Assembly: GCA_905182985.1 (NCBI GenBank) | Contig: CAJJDN010000186.1 | Span: forward strand, 18,033 to 82,032 | Reading direction: 5' to 3' | DNA from: Paramecium sonneborni | Taxonomy: Eukaryota; Ciliophora; Oligohymenophorea; Peniculida; Parameciidae | DNA length: 64,000 nucleotides | Shown here: piece by piece, positions 47,965 through 60,919 of the stretch | Layout: each line of letters starts with the position of its first letter | Position numbering within the stretch: the first letter of the stretch is position 1 | Notes under the pieces: model-generated | What the model saw: only the letters and a program-made list of their open reading frames with translations | Database searches by the model: none | What the model was told of the DNA's origin: nothing | Position numbers and translations under genes: made by a program

Positions 47965-49987
47965 ATGAAAAAAGTAAAGGAGGCATTTGGTAATGTTTAT
48001 CAAGAAATAAAAACCGATGACAACGCTTCTCTTGCTCTAAAAATATAAATAACATTAAAGGATAATGAAAAAAAAATATTACAGATTCTTAATGGAAAAA
48101 AAACTGAACATATTATTTAGATATTTGCTTTTGAAGTTCATAAAGATGGAATTTTCACAATTATGGAACTTGGAGAAAAAATTAATTTTAACATCGACTC
48201 TAAAAAACGCAAAATTTGTTTGTAGGTAAAAAATTTGAAAATTTTCTTAGGGGGCAAAAGGTGTTCGAGAATTCCATTAATTAGGATATTTTCATAGAGA
48301 TATAAAACCCGAAAATTTTGTAATTTCAAGGATAAGAAAATCAAATTAATAGATTTTGGAACCTCAAAAAAGATTTCGTAAGAGAAATATTTTGAGTCAA
48401 TTCAAACTTAAAATGAAGGAACTAATTTTTAAATGGCACCTAAAGTGTTTACTACAAAAGATTATGACATTTGGTCTTTGGGGTTGGTCTTTTATGAAAT
48501 TTTTACAAATGAAACATTTTTTGAAACTAGTAACAACGAATACTCAGCAAATTCTCTAAATAACACAAACACAGATATAAAAAAAATTAAAGGAAAAAGA
48601 AAAGAAGAATAAAATCAATAAAGAATAAAGAGAATTATTAGAGAAAATGATTATTTCAAGATTAGATGAAAATTTATAAATAATTAAATCAATAAATAGA
48701 ATAAGTATTTTGAAGTAGTTGATCATATAGAATAATTCAATAGTGATTTGAAATAAATTTAAACTGAAAAATGTAAGATTTATATGACATTTTAATATCT
48801 TCAAAATATATAGATTTATAAACATTTGGTGTGGTAGTTGAAAAATCTAAAAAGGAGAGAAGTACAGACATTTTTTAATTTCTTTAAAAGCATGTTTAAG
48901 TTACAAAAAAAATTAAATAAAATGAGTTCAATAGAAATAATTATTCAGTTTACACTTATGAATAAACTAGACTTGAATTAATTAAAAAAATTAAAAAAGA
49001 AAAAAAGATTATCGAATTTCTAAAATTTTTAGTTAAACTCACTGCTATTGATAGGGAATTCATTTAAAGAACGACTTTAGCATCATGTAGTTAGGATAAG
49101 TCAATCCGTTTAAGAGTGTATAATAAAAAGCGTAAATAGATGGTCATACTTAAGCTTCAGTATGCTTTCCATCCGTTTATGGGATGTTAAGAAAGAAGAA
49201 TAAAAACTAAAATTGGACGGTCATAATAGTACTGTACTATCAGTTTCCTTTTCACCAGAAGGAACTTTATAAGCTTCTGGTAGTGGTGATAAGTCAATAC
49301 GTTTGTTGTAAGTAAAGAATGGATAATAAATAGCAAAATTGGATGGTCAGACAAACACTGTCTTTTCAATATGCTTCTCTCCAGATGGAATTATGCTAGC
49401 TTCTAGTAGTTAAGATTAATCTATATGATTATGGAATGTTAAGACTGGATAATATCTATAAAATTCTAATAAAAATTACAAAGACCTTCTTGTTAAATAC
49501 AAAACACCCTTAGATTAAAAATCTCTTGATGAATGTAGAAATTCTTAATTTTTTAGGGTCCTAAAATCTTAATACTCTCCTTATATCCCAATCGGCTATA
49601 ATTCAAGCACAAGGAGCACTTATTTTTCAAGAATAATTCGAGAAAAATTAAGGAATAGATTTAAGTCAATTATTAAAATCTAAAGGAAGTTATTTTTTGG
49701 AAAAAAAATAAGCAAATCAAAAAACCAGAATTGAAATTATTAATCCCATTTCAAATATTCCTAATTACAATTATTTTTTCAGAGTTTGCCAATAATGTAG
49801 AACGTTTGGAGATGCATTCTTAGCAGTCAAAGCGGGGAATCTTTATTAAGGAAAAAAGGATACCCTCTAAGTTGATTTTGAATTTACAATAAAATTATAT
49901 GTCCTATGTAAAAAATAATTTATTAACAATCATAGAATATATAGAAGGTTGAAAATATGTTATTTGTATTTTGAAAGTTCTGAATGA
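47965..49987 (+). pseudogene. Protein kinase-WD40 repeat pseudogene
   Basis: A degenerate glycine loop (KEAFGNVYQ), beta-3 LALKIQ and, after a good 25-nt intron (48226-48250), GAKGVREFHQLGYFHRDIKP then ENFV; one base is missing near 48332; then IKLIDFGTSKKI, NFQMAPKVFTTKDYDIWSLG and LVFYEIFTNE; a second frame change near 48580-48600 leads to RELLEKMIISRLDEN. From about 49030 WD40 remnants follow: LASCSQDKSIRL, LWDVKKEEQKLKLDGHNST, VSFSPEGTLQASGSGDKSIR, then SSQDQSI with TGA in place of an Arg codon before LWNVKTGQ. A conserved C-terminal block (QGIDLSQLLKSKGSYFLE, FFRVCQQCRTFGDAFLAVKA) is in yet another frame and ends at TGA 49985-49987. At least four lesions mean no functional product. Confidence 0.75.
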
Positions 49988-50023
49988 TTATGTGGAGCTC
50001 AATAATAATTAAAATTTGAAGCA

Positions 50024-50045
50024 GGTTTGGGTTTGTTGGGGTTGG
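50024..50045 (+). repeat. Telomere-like G/T tract, interstitial
   Basis: A 22-bp run of G and T only, GGTTTGGGTTTGTTGGGGTTGG as two parts GGTTTGGGTTTG and TTGGGGTTGG, built of units close to the Paramecium telomere repeats GGGGTT and GGGTTT. It is embedded in unique sequence and degenerate. Confidence 0.55.
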
Positions 50046-50249
50046 TAAAGCCTATTTTTTCAAATGAATCGTCATTCTAAATACAATTGGGGCTCGTTCA
50101 ACGATCCTGAAAAAAGTTGAAATGATAAAACCCCAATTTTCACGATTTTTGAAATAATTTTTACATACAAAATAATATTTTTTAAGAAAAAAAAAACAAG
50201 GCCAGCTAACAGCACCTAGCCTTCCCATTATGATTTTGGAACTTTTTTA

Positions 50250-50267
50250 GGGTTTGGGGGTTGGGTT
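50250..50267 (+). repeat. Telomere-like repeat at the contig edge
   Basis: GGGTTTGGGGGTTGGGTT occupies the last 18 bases before the N gap. The G-rich strand points 3' toward the contig end, the orientation expected of a right-hand chromosome end in Paramecium, whose telomeres mix G4T2 and G3T3 units. It is short and one unit is irregular, so chance or a repeat-induced read end is possible. Confidence 0.6.
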
Positions 50268-50999
50268 NNNNNNNNNNNNNNNNNNNNNNNNNNNNNNNNN
50301 NNNNNNNNNNNNNNNNNNNNNNNNNNNNNNNNNNNNNNNNNNNNNNNNNNNNNNNNNNNNNNNNNNNNNNNNNNNNNNNNNNNNNNNNNNNNNNNNNNNN
50401 NNNNNNNNNNNNNNNNNNNNNNNNNNNNNNNNNNNNNNNNNNNNNNNNNNNNNNNNNNNNNNNNNNNNNNNNNNNNNNNNNNNNNNNNNNNNNNNNNNNN
50501 NNNNNNNNNNNNNNNNNNNNNNNNNNNNNNNNNNNNNNNNNNNNNNNNNNNNNNNNNNNNNNNNNNNNNNNNNNNNNNNNNNNNNNNNNNNNNNNNNNNN
50601 NNNNNNNNNNNNNNNNNNNNNNNNNNNNNNNNNNNNNNNNNNNNNNNNNNNNNNNNNNNNNNNNNNNNNNNNNNNNNNNNNNNNNNNNNNNNNNNNNNNN
50701 NNNNNNNNNNNNNNNNNNNNNNNNNNNNNNNNNNNNNNNNNNNNNNNNNNNNNNNNNNNNNNNNNNNNNNNNNNNNNNNNNNNNNNNNNNNNNNNNNNNN
50801 NNNNNNNNNNNNNNNNNNNNNNNNNNNNNNNNNNNNNNNNNNNNNNNNNNNNNNNNNNNNNNNNNNNNNNNNNNNNNNNNNNNNNNNNNNNNNNNNNNNN
50901 NNNNNNNNNNNNNNNNNNNNNNNNNNNNNNNNNNNNNNNNNNNNNNNNNNNNNNNNNNNNNNNNNNNNNNNNNNNNNNNNNNNNNNNNNNNNNNNNNNN
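50268..50999. other. Assembly gap (732 N)
   Basis: Unknown sequence. Any open reading frame through it is meaningless. The join is made directly at a telomere-like repeat. Confidence 1.
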
Positions 51000-51890
51000 T
51001 TATAATATATGATATTATTTATAATACTAAACTTAATAATTATAAAGTTGATTTATTTTATAAATTTGATAATATTTTTATATTTAATTATATTTTATAA
51101 AAAATAAATATTTTATGATATTATTTATATTTTATTTAAACCAGAATTCTAAAAAGACATCATAAATGTGATGAAAACTGATTACTTTAAGATTAAATAA
51201 AAATTATCATAGTAAAAAGGACTGGAAAACTACAAGATATCAGTTTATTGTTAATTTGATGCTATTTTTAATTTTTCTCCCCTAATTTCTTTAGCAAAAA
51301 TATATTGATATATAATTTATAGAATAGTTTAAATAATACTTCAAAATGCATATTTTGGAAATATTTTATTAATAAACTAAAAATTAAGTAGTGACAAACA
51401 TTTCTCATTTAATTTTAAATATTTCAGCAGATTAATATTTTGAATTAGATTTAAACCCTGCTATATACTAAAAAAATTAATTGTAAAAAATATCATACTT
51501 TAATCTTAAATATAATGAATTCAAAAAGTTACAAAAAATTTATAAATCATCTTAAAAATATTGTTAATTTAGGGTATTATGTCAATTATAATTGAATTTA
51601 GAAATAATTATTCTAAGGATATTTGGAGTAATTCTTGATCTCGAGAATTGCTAACTGTTAGTCCGCTTCAAAATTTACCTATAAATTAAATTAATGAATT
51701 GTTTTCAAAACTATTCTGTCAAAATAATCATTTGAAAACTTTGTAAGAAAAAATAATACCAGACAATTACACTTTATTAGTTTATTTATACTTATTTTTC
51801 TAATTGATTATTAATTTATGCTCAATTTAATTAACCAAGATGCTCTTAATGCATATAGGGTTGAAGGTTTGAGGAAAAGAATATCAATTC
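51000..51890. other. AT-rich region upstream of the LRR-like gene
   Basis: No coding frame recognised. An ATG at 51819 opens a stretch in another frame that stops at a TGA near 51976, so it is not taken as the start of the next gene. The gap side is poor in complexity. Confidence 0.45.
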
Positions 51891-54800
51891 ATGTTTAAAA
51901 AGACAAAAGATTAGACTTTAGAAAAATAAAAGGACAATTGGTATTTGAACCTATAAAAACAATTCAGTTAATTAGATGATTTTTTTGTATATATAATTGA
52001 AATCATATCTTAGTTAATGTTAAAGAAAAATGTATGGGATCGGAAATTAGGATTCAAAGGATTTAAAGGTACTTTTAAAATAGAACATTTAATCATGATA
52101 GAAAGAAAATTAAGAATTTTATTTCCTTTAAGAGAGTTAAGAATAGTAGACACATAAATGGATAAAGAACATTTAATTATATTGAGGTAATGGCTTTCTT
52201 GGCTTTAACCAAAGAAGTTGACTCTTTAATTTTAGCAAAATGAAATAGACAATGAAGATTTTGAGGAATTTATATACTACTTCTTTGAAAGAGAAATTGA
52301 TTTGAAGAGAGTATTTATATTATCTTATTTAGCTCTATATAATCAGTAATCCTGGGATTTACAAAGAGCAATTATTAAAATAACTTAAAGTATATTTAAA
52401 AGAAAAAAATGAATATTATGAATATTAATTGTTGTTGAATAAAGATTCAAAATCCATTGCAATTATAAAACTAGAAAAATAGTGGTCAAACTAAGAAAAA
52501 AATAGTATAATCCACTAGGCGCGGGATAAAATTGATTAAACCTGCTTTTATTATTTTGATTTACAGAATTGTTTTACCGAAAAGAATTATTAAGGTTTTG
52601 AACATTTAATTTAATTAACATACGATTTAGACAATTTGGAATAAATTTGTGGGTTAAATGCGTCAGATAATTATCTTGGAACTATCAATAGTTTTTAATA
52701 GACATGTCAACACCTTTCAACTGCAAAAGGTTTGCTTGAATTAAAATTTAGAAACTAAAAATTATTAGAATACTCAACTTCAGTAACTTCTTTAGTTGGA
52801 GATAGATATGATAAATTAAAAGTCAATGTATTTGATATATCAATAATATAATAATATATTAGAGAAGTTGATATAATTAAGGAGAAGATTTTAGAGATTT
52901 TGTCTAATGAAATATTTTTGCATTGTAAAGAGGTTATTATTGATGGTATCTTAAAATTTAATTCTTCAATATTTAAATTGAATGTTTTCGCAGAAGCAGT
53001 CAAAACTAGAACTGATTATTTAAAGGAACAAAGTATAAAAAGTAAATTATATTCCTTATGCTAGATAAAAAATTAATCAAACATAACTTAAAGTAATTAG
53101 ATTTATCATCAGTTGAAAGCTTTACTAGAGACGATGTAGTCGAAAAGTTTCTTGAAAGTGTAATATTTACTGAGCACACAAATATTAAATAATTATGTAT
53201 TACTTATTTTTAATATGTTTTTATAGGCATCTAAGATTGTGAAAAAAGTAGATTAGAGAGTTGGATAAAAACTTTTAGAGCATTTAAGGAACGAATCAAA
53301 AATGAATAATTAAAAAATCCATTACTTTAGAATTATAAATTACCATTAAAAACTATGATTATGCCAAAATAAACTTATAGAATGGAACCTTATAATATTA
53401 AAAGGTTTTTTTATGAATTTTTTTTTACGAAAAAAGGTGACATTTTAGAAATAGAAAATTTTGAAATGATAAGTTGCTTCAGATAGAATGGAAGAGAGGA
53501 GGGAATTATAGAGACTTGTGATGAAATATATAAAAAAATAGAAAGTGAAGATGAATCAATGAGAAATGGTTAATACACAATAAAAAAGTAAAATTTCAAG
53601 GTACGAATTGCAAAGTTGACTTAAAAATATTTAAGTGCTTAATTTTAGCTGATAATTTCAAATTAGAAGAATTTATTGTAGAAAAAGAGAGCATGAGTAA
53701 TACCTTTTCAGAATATAAAGATGCCACAATCGCTTATCTCAATAAATAACCTTCTAGCTTTATTCATAGCTTAAATTCACTATAATTTATTGATATAAAA
53801 GATCTATCTTTTGAGTTATTTTAATTCTTAGAAATATTTGTATATCATGAAATTCGATTGAAAAAGTTAGTTTTACAAAAAGTGCAATTTGAATAAAAGG
53901 ATGAATATAAATAAACTTTTGAATAAATTCTTGATGGCAAAGATCGAGAATAATTTAAATTCTCAATTAAAGAATTGAAATTAGAAGAAATGGATGAAGA
54001 TTTTGCTCAAATTAATTTCACTAAATATTTTATTTTTTCAAAGTATTAGAGAATAGAGAAATTGAGTTTAGGAAACTTTAAATTTGATATGCTTAATGAA
54101 TAAATTACTTAGATTTTATAAGAATAATAAATTATTAACTAAAATCAATAACAAAACAATGAAAAGGATATTTTAAATTAACATCCCTTACAACAATCAA
54201 TAAATGATGATAAACAACAAAATTTGCCTCATAAAAATTTAAAATATTTATATCTAAAAGATATTACGATTACTTCTCAAAAACCATGGTCTATTATTTT
54301 ACAAGAGATAATTTTTAATACTTAAATAAAAATAGAAGAATTTGTTTTAGAGAAGATTAACCTTGATGAGAATTTCATAAAAGCTTTAAATGAAGCAACT
54401 AAATCTTTAATTGATTAAAAAATAAAAGAAAATTTAGAGCAAGTTTAGGTTACCTAAAAATTAGTATTACAATATGAATTTCAATAAAATGAGAAATAGT
54501 AGGAATAAATTCTTAAGGGGAAATTTGATTTGAAAAAATTAACCTTTATTGGATGTAAAACTGAAAAAGATATACTAATTCCTTTTTTAATTCTCTGTAC
54601 TATTAATGAAATGACATTTAAATCATGTAAGGGATTAAATAAATCTATTTAGGATACATAAGAATTATTTAAAAAAAATCCTAATTATCTGTAATTCAAT
54701 CTGGTTTCAATCGAAACCTTTGTATTTGAGAAAATTAATTTAGAAGAATATAAATTTTAATGGTTTTTAGATGAAATAGTTTTTAATAAAGAAAGATAAT

Positions 54801-56752
54801 AAGTCAAGCATTTATCTTTAAACAATCGTAATTTGACTGATAATTTATTGAATGTTTTATCTAATTAAATCAAGAGAATTAAGAGTATCGCAACATCATT
54901 TAGACGATATTATAATTTGAGATCTATTAGCCTTAAAGATAACTAAAATATTAGTGAAGCAGCACGGATAGATTTTTTTAATAAGTTGATGGAATAAAAG
55001 GCTCAAATAAAACTAGAATAAATTAACAATGATAATCAAAATTTAAAGAACAATCTTTCAGTAATCATACAAAGTGATCATGAAAAAAATGAAGATGAAC
55101 TCAATTCTAAAAATGCTCTAAATCATCAAAAAGAAGACAAACCTTTAGAGGATTAAGATATATAATAAAAAGAAAATAAAATTGAAAAAATGATTATTTC
55201 TAATGCTGAATATGTTTATAAAAATGAACTTTAAGTTAAAGAAAAAATTATCAATAATTTTGAATTATTTAGACCAGCATTTCCTAAAAATTTATTGCAT
55301 GTTGCGTTAAATTTTGATTTTAATTGTTTATAGGATAAAAAGGATAAACTATATTATCATATTATTGTTGGTTTAATAATTAATGCCGAGAGTTAAGTTG
55401 AGAGTATCAAATTTGAAAAAATTGATCTCAGTATGTTTATGTCTAATGTATAAAAAGCTCAGTAATTTCGACAAATACTAGAAAATAATTGTTATAAAAA
55501 TGATGTAAGAGAATTTAAAAGTAAAATTAAAAAAATAAATTTTAATTTTAAATCAATAACACCAACAACAGAAAATGATATTAAATTATTTGTAAAAACA
55601 TTTATTTGTTCAACTCATGTTTAATTAAATTATCTAGAATTATCTGGATTTATAATGAATAAGCATGGAATTATTTCATAGATTTTGAATTAATTGCCCA
55701 ATAGATATGATTATGTTTTGGAGACTTTGAAGTTGGAACTTGAAGAAACATTAACTGGAGATGAAACTTTTTCATTTTTTGAAAAAGTAATTTTAGGAAG
55801 TGTTCTACCAATAAAAGTGCTAAAATTGGGCTATGGCCTTTTTTTCTCACCTGCTTTTTTTTCAGAACTTTTGTTCAATTAATAAAGTATTCCTTTAGAA
55901 CATTATATTATTTATATCTAAGATAGAGAAGATTAAATATAGATTCATTCTTAAATTTTAGAATAACTAATTCAATTCAACTGCAAATTAAAAATATTAG
56001 AAATACGTGATGTCTGCAAAACAAAATATTTGAACATAGTTTTAGAAAAATTGATTGAAAATAAAATTTAAAATCAAAATTTGATATCCTATTTAGAAGA
56101 GCTTTATCTTTTTGGGTAAATAAAAGTTGATGCTAAATTTTTAAATTTCATATTTTCAATACTTAAAAATCTGAAATAATTAAAACTTTCTTTTTTGGAT
56201 TTAAAAAATAAGGAAGAAATTGAAAATTTTTTTAGAGATTTTTAATTTGAATTTTAGCTAAGATAAGATAGTATGTTAGAGGTAAAGAATATAGAAGGTG
56301 ATGGTAAGTAATCTTTTATGAATAATTTTTTATTTAATGATAAAATTGGATTCCATAGTATTAGCTATAGTATTAGCTTGTAAGATGATAAATTTTTAAC
56401 TGACTTAAGCATTTCTAATTAAATAAATAAAATAAAATTACTAAAAATAGATATGGGATTTTAATATAATTCTAGGACCTTATTAAATGAAAAATGTTTG
56501 ACTTTACTTTCTGAAAAATTTATTTATAATGAAGAAAGTAATTGTGAGGAGCTATTATTATTCAAATTACAGCTCAAAATCCCAGGTGTTAAAGCAATTA
56601 CTTAACCTGCTCAATAATTTAGAGAAAATGTAGAAACTTAGAATAGGCAAAGAACTTGTTAATTAAAATTAAAAGTGATCGTCTTTTATTATTCTTTATA
56701 TCTCTAAGACGAAGGGCAAGAATTGCTATTGAAGGATTTATTTTTTTTTTGA
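51891..56752 (+). CDS. Large leucine-rich-repeat-like protein (1,579 aa, 3' end frame lost)
   Basis: Five introns (51987-52013, 52311-52332, 53042-53064, 53197-53226, 53569-53588) join exons whose phases all agree, giving 1,580 codons from ATG 51891 to TGA 56750-56752. The protein is helical at first (VWDRKLGFKGFKGTFKIEHL), then carries irregular leucine-rich segments: LKQLDLSSVESF, LKYLYLKDITI, LKKLTFIGC, VKHLSLNNRNLTDNLLNVLS, LNYLELSGFIM, IKVLKLGYGLF, LEELYLFG and LKQLKLSFLDL. These are LRR-type strand starts 25-90 residues apart. No nucleotide-binding motif is seen. The stop lies exactly after a run of ten T (56741-56750); with one T fewer the frame continues FEYINLERLQLQV. Function unknown; probably a protein-interaction scaffold. 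It is the only long intact frame right of the gap. Confidence 0.72.
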
Positions 56753-57170
56753 ATATATAAATCTAGAAAGGCTTTAATTACAAGTAACACTATTTAATAA
56801 TGCAAATTGTAAATCTCTATATACCAACGGTCAGAATTGGTTGAAATTTTAATAGAAATACAATAGATAATATAAGAATGCATATCCCCTGAATTATCTT
56901 GATGTTTCAGGAAATGAGTTTGGAAGGAAACAAAATAAAGGAAAGTAGAGAAAGCGAAAAAAAAATCATAGAGGCTGGGTTGTTCAATAAATGTATATAT
57001 CAAAGATTTAATGAGAATTTAAATTAGTTGAACATATTTATCAAATAAAGAGGTAACATATAAAAGTAATTTATATACAGAAAAAAAAAGAAAAGGAATT
57101 TTGGCTAGTCATTTAAGAATTTATTTGTCTGGGGGAGGAGTTTGAAAAAAATTACAAATAACTTATCAGT
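56753..57170 (+). pseudogene. Out-of-frame 3' remnant of the LRR-like gene
   Basis: After the T10 run, LRR-like peptides continue in shifting frames: FEYINLERLQLQV, LVEILIEIQQIIQECISPEL, and MSLEGNKIKESRESEKKIIE with AGLFNKCIYQ. This implies at least two indels. If the T10 length is a sequencing error, part of this belongs to the gene above. Confidence 0.45.
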
Positions 57171-60100
57171 TTACTGATCGAAAAATTGAATGACCAGCAT
57201 TTTAGAAAAACATGATACTTAAGAAATTATGAAAATTAACATAAACACAAAATAATTCTACTTAAAAGATTAGATGGGTAAGGCAATTATCCACCATCTT
57301 CTTACAGTAATAGATGGATATCATTATAGAGCAAACAATAATACTATGATTAGTTTAATCAACCGAGTTAATGTTATAACAGGAATGGAGAGGAGAAATT
57401 TTGAGTAGTTGAAAATGTCATCGGATAATTAACAATTTTTTGTGGGTTTGATTGAAAAATCTTATATCAATCCTGTAAGATTCCAATTGCACTGTTTAAT
57501 TCAACTCAATTCCGAAGTTCTCAACAATAAATTTTATTACGATTTTAATCTTTCCTTTTGCTGATCCCTCACCTTACTTTAGGTAATTCTTCAAAAGATT
57601 ATAACCTATACTATATCTTATTTTATCTCAATTATTAATAACTTTAAGTTCTAATTATTTTATATGAATTGCCTTAACTTTCAGATTCTGTACTTGTATT
57701 ACCTCATTGATATTATCCCCTTTTTTTAAACTTCATGATAGAACAGAACAGGGTTGTAAAATCTATTCATTTTTTCTTCCTTCATTATTAATGGTGTTAC
57801 TTTGCCGTAGATATAAACTAAAACAAGTTTTACTGTCTAAAGTATTGATTTAGAAGCTTAATAATTACTGAGAAGTTGCTCTTTATTTTCCTTGCTTCTG
57901 CAAATGATCTTTTTCATGGGCTTAACCTTGCTTATTAGAACGTTTCAGCCTTCTTAGAATCGGTATTTGGAAAACAAGCTTTGACTCTTCAAGAATATTG
58001 AGTAATGATTCCAATTTTTAACAATTAAAAGAATATTAGATCATTATTAAGTTCCTAATTTCATCTATACATTCTAAGGACGCTAAGTTCTCTCTTCGGC
58101 AAAAAATTTAAAGAAATAAATGCCCTTTCTATTTCAAAAGTTCCATCTTTAGGTAATTACTACTTATATTATTTATAAAGAAAATTTATAAACAATGGAT
58201 TTTTATTGCTATAAAAAAAGAATATATTTTCTTTACTGAATTCTATAAAAGTAAAGTTTTTTGTAACTAAAAATTATCGAGCAGTATATATATTCATCTA
58301 TCCTTGATATTAAATTACAGGTCCTCTAAATTATTTAATATATCCTCAAGGCTAAAGATAAGCCAACTTTAACACTCATAAAGATTTCAAAATCTTATGA
58401 GACAATCTTACCTTCTTACCATACAAAAAATAAAATGATATATGCCAACAATTCTTTTTCTACTTGCAAGCTTAATAATTAATTTTTTCTTGTGCGAGAA
58501 AAACATATTTATGATCTGAATATTGGCTTAAATTTTACTCAATAATTCTTAAAATAATAAATCTTTGTGAGAAGGCTTTGGAAAAAAAGGAATAATAAAA
58601 AGCAGCTTATTCCTATAAACAATAATTTGACTCCTAAATTATTAAATATTGCTAAAAGATTCTCCAATTAGAAAGCCAAGCTAGTAGTTGAGTGCAAATT
58701 TTTTCGAGGCGTGTATTTTGGCATAAATTAATCTCTACTTCGTAGTAAAATATTCCAATCTTTAGACTCGTTAAAATAATGAAAAATGTTTTGAATTTTT
58801 TAAACAATTATAAGCCTTTTTAGCCAGAATTCTCCAATTATCTATATGAACTAAAATATCAAAGTTGGCAGATACAGGTAGATAAGAAAAGGTTAAAAGT
58901 TAATCATTATCGAAAAAATCTTACAGTTCTAGAGAAGCTATTAGTAATTCTGGGTTTTATGTCTTTGAATGTTTAGTAGAAACTGTTAAAGATCACTTTG
59001 TCCCAAAATTTTTATATAAGTAAGTCTAATTTCTAAAATATTGAGGGTTGATGACTCCTTTCATGGTCAAAACAACAGGTATATCACAAAATTTCATTAA
59101 TTTTATTAGTGTTCCTTCACAAGAATTTCCAATTAGATTTTGCTTTCTTTATTTCCTTGTAATTATTAAAATAATGATTCCCAGAATCAATTTTTGAACT
59201 ACATAAAATAGAATATTAAGTTTGAAATAGCGTTCATAAAATTTGCTCCTAATAACTCTACTATATTTTAAGTATTTCTATTAAAAATGATAATAGTTTC
59301 GTTCATGTTTGAATCTATTGATATTTTAATTGATTACAAATTTCATTTAAAATTTTAATTTCTCTAAATAAATATGACTTTTCAAAAATACCTTCCTTAA
59401 CACTATTGATTTAATTTTACATATCTTAAAAATCCTTTAAAGAAGCTTAGAAATATATAAGTATTACAATATTAATCATTCTATATCCTATGAGTTTAAA
59501 AAATTAGATTTTTTGGAACTTACGTCTATGATTAAAAAAAAAAATCTAAATAAGTTGATAGAACTAAGAAATTAAGATTCCTCTATTGCACTTAAAATTC
59601 ATATTTGGCTTGTAGTTAAATCACTAATGGATTTTTGCAGCTTTGGGCTAAATTGATCTCTCATTTAAATTTAAATGCATATTATTCAACAAGAGATGTT
59701 GGAAATTTAGCAATTGTTCATAATTGTCTTTTTAGATATAATCTCTATAATCAATCTGATTATCACTTGTGATAACATACTCAAATATGTTTTACTTTGT
59801 AAAGTTTACAAAATCTACTCCAAATCATGTTATCCCCTTAGAAGCCTGATAAATTTTTGGGATCACAAGCATGATTGCAGCCTGAAAAACATATTTTGGA
59901 AAAAGCTGACTTTGTTTAGAACTTTATAGAATAGTTTTATAATGGAATTGATCTTAGGCCTGGCATCTATGAGATCTCATTACATATTAATAATGAGATA
60001 AAATTTTCCTATTTTTCATCATAATCTCATGTTATTTTTTCAAGGTTTTCTTTAGCTAATTTTTCCTGTACTAATAGTTTAATCTTCTCAATTCTATTTC

Positions 60101-60375
60101 AAAAAATTACTCCAGAAAAGTTTAGAACAGTCTAGAAAATAGAGAATTAAAAATAATCAGAGTAGCAGCTTCATTTAAGAAACTAAATTTTTATAAAATA
60201 CTGATAGAATATGATATAAACTTGCTTATGTTTATTAATATAATTTATTAAAAAATTATGAATTTATGAAGAATTTAACATTATTGTTAATGATAATAGT
60301 TAGTCTTCCTTTAAGAAGATTTTTCATAATAGATAACACATAATTACTCATATTAAAATTATTAGAATCAAATAA
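57171..60375. other. Degenerate region, only open fragments
   Basis: About 3.2 kb without an intact gene. Minus-strand fragments look coding but are broken by TGA or frame changes: FEIERAFISLNFLPKREL near 58100-58150, LESLLNILEESKLVFQIPIL around 57980-58020, and LAFQLENLLAIFNNLGVKLL near 58620-58690. I could not link them by plausible introns. Likely decayed genes. Confidence 0.4.
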
Positions 60376-60919
60376 ATTTTAGGTATCATGGAAGTCTATG
60401 AATCAAAGTGAAAATCAATTTAATTTTTTTAATGATGTAAAAGAAGGAAATGTTGAAATAAAGTTTAATGATAAAAACTTTTTATAAAATTATGTCACAT
60501 TTATATTTTAGAATTCCCAATATAGAGTAAATAAAACTGTACAGGAACAATTTACTTTACAACATTTTAAAAGATTCATTACTGTATAATATATATTATT
60601 TTTAGGTATTGTTCAAACAATGTTAATTTGGATCTAAAAGGGGAAGAAAGATTTAGAAATTTATGGGTAGAAGATTGTCTAATTTAGTATATAATTCTTG
60701 TAGAGTTTACTGATAAAATAAATGATGCAATGAATTCTTAGATTAATGTTTATTTTAAATCGTTTAACCTTTATTAAACATTGAAGAATTTAAATTCAGA
60801 TTAACCAATAATCAGCTGAAAAATTTTTTAAAAAAAGTCAGATTAATTATATATAAAGGGCATTTTTAATAAGGAAATAAAAAATATGATGAAACAATAA
60901 AGGATTAAACAAATGGCAT
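60376..60919. other. AT-rich region with weak open stretches
   Basis: Plus-strand segments are open but lack codon bias. Nothing recognised. Confidence 0.35.

Noticed and set aside
50254..51100. Long open frames across the N gap
   Set aside because: They consist almost entirely of undetermined residues and carry no information.
51819..51978. ATG 51819 as the start of the LRR-like gene
   Set aside because: Its frame hits a TGA before the first intron and is out of phase with exon 2; ATG 51891 joins in phase.
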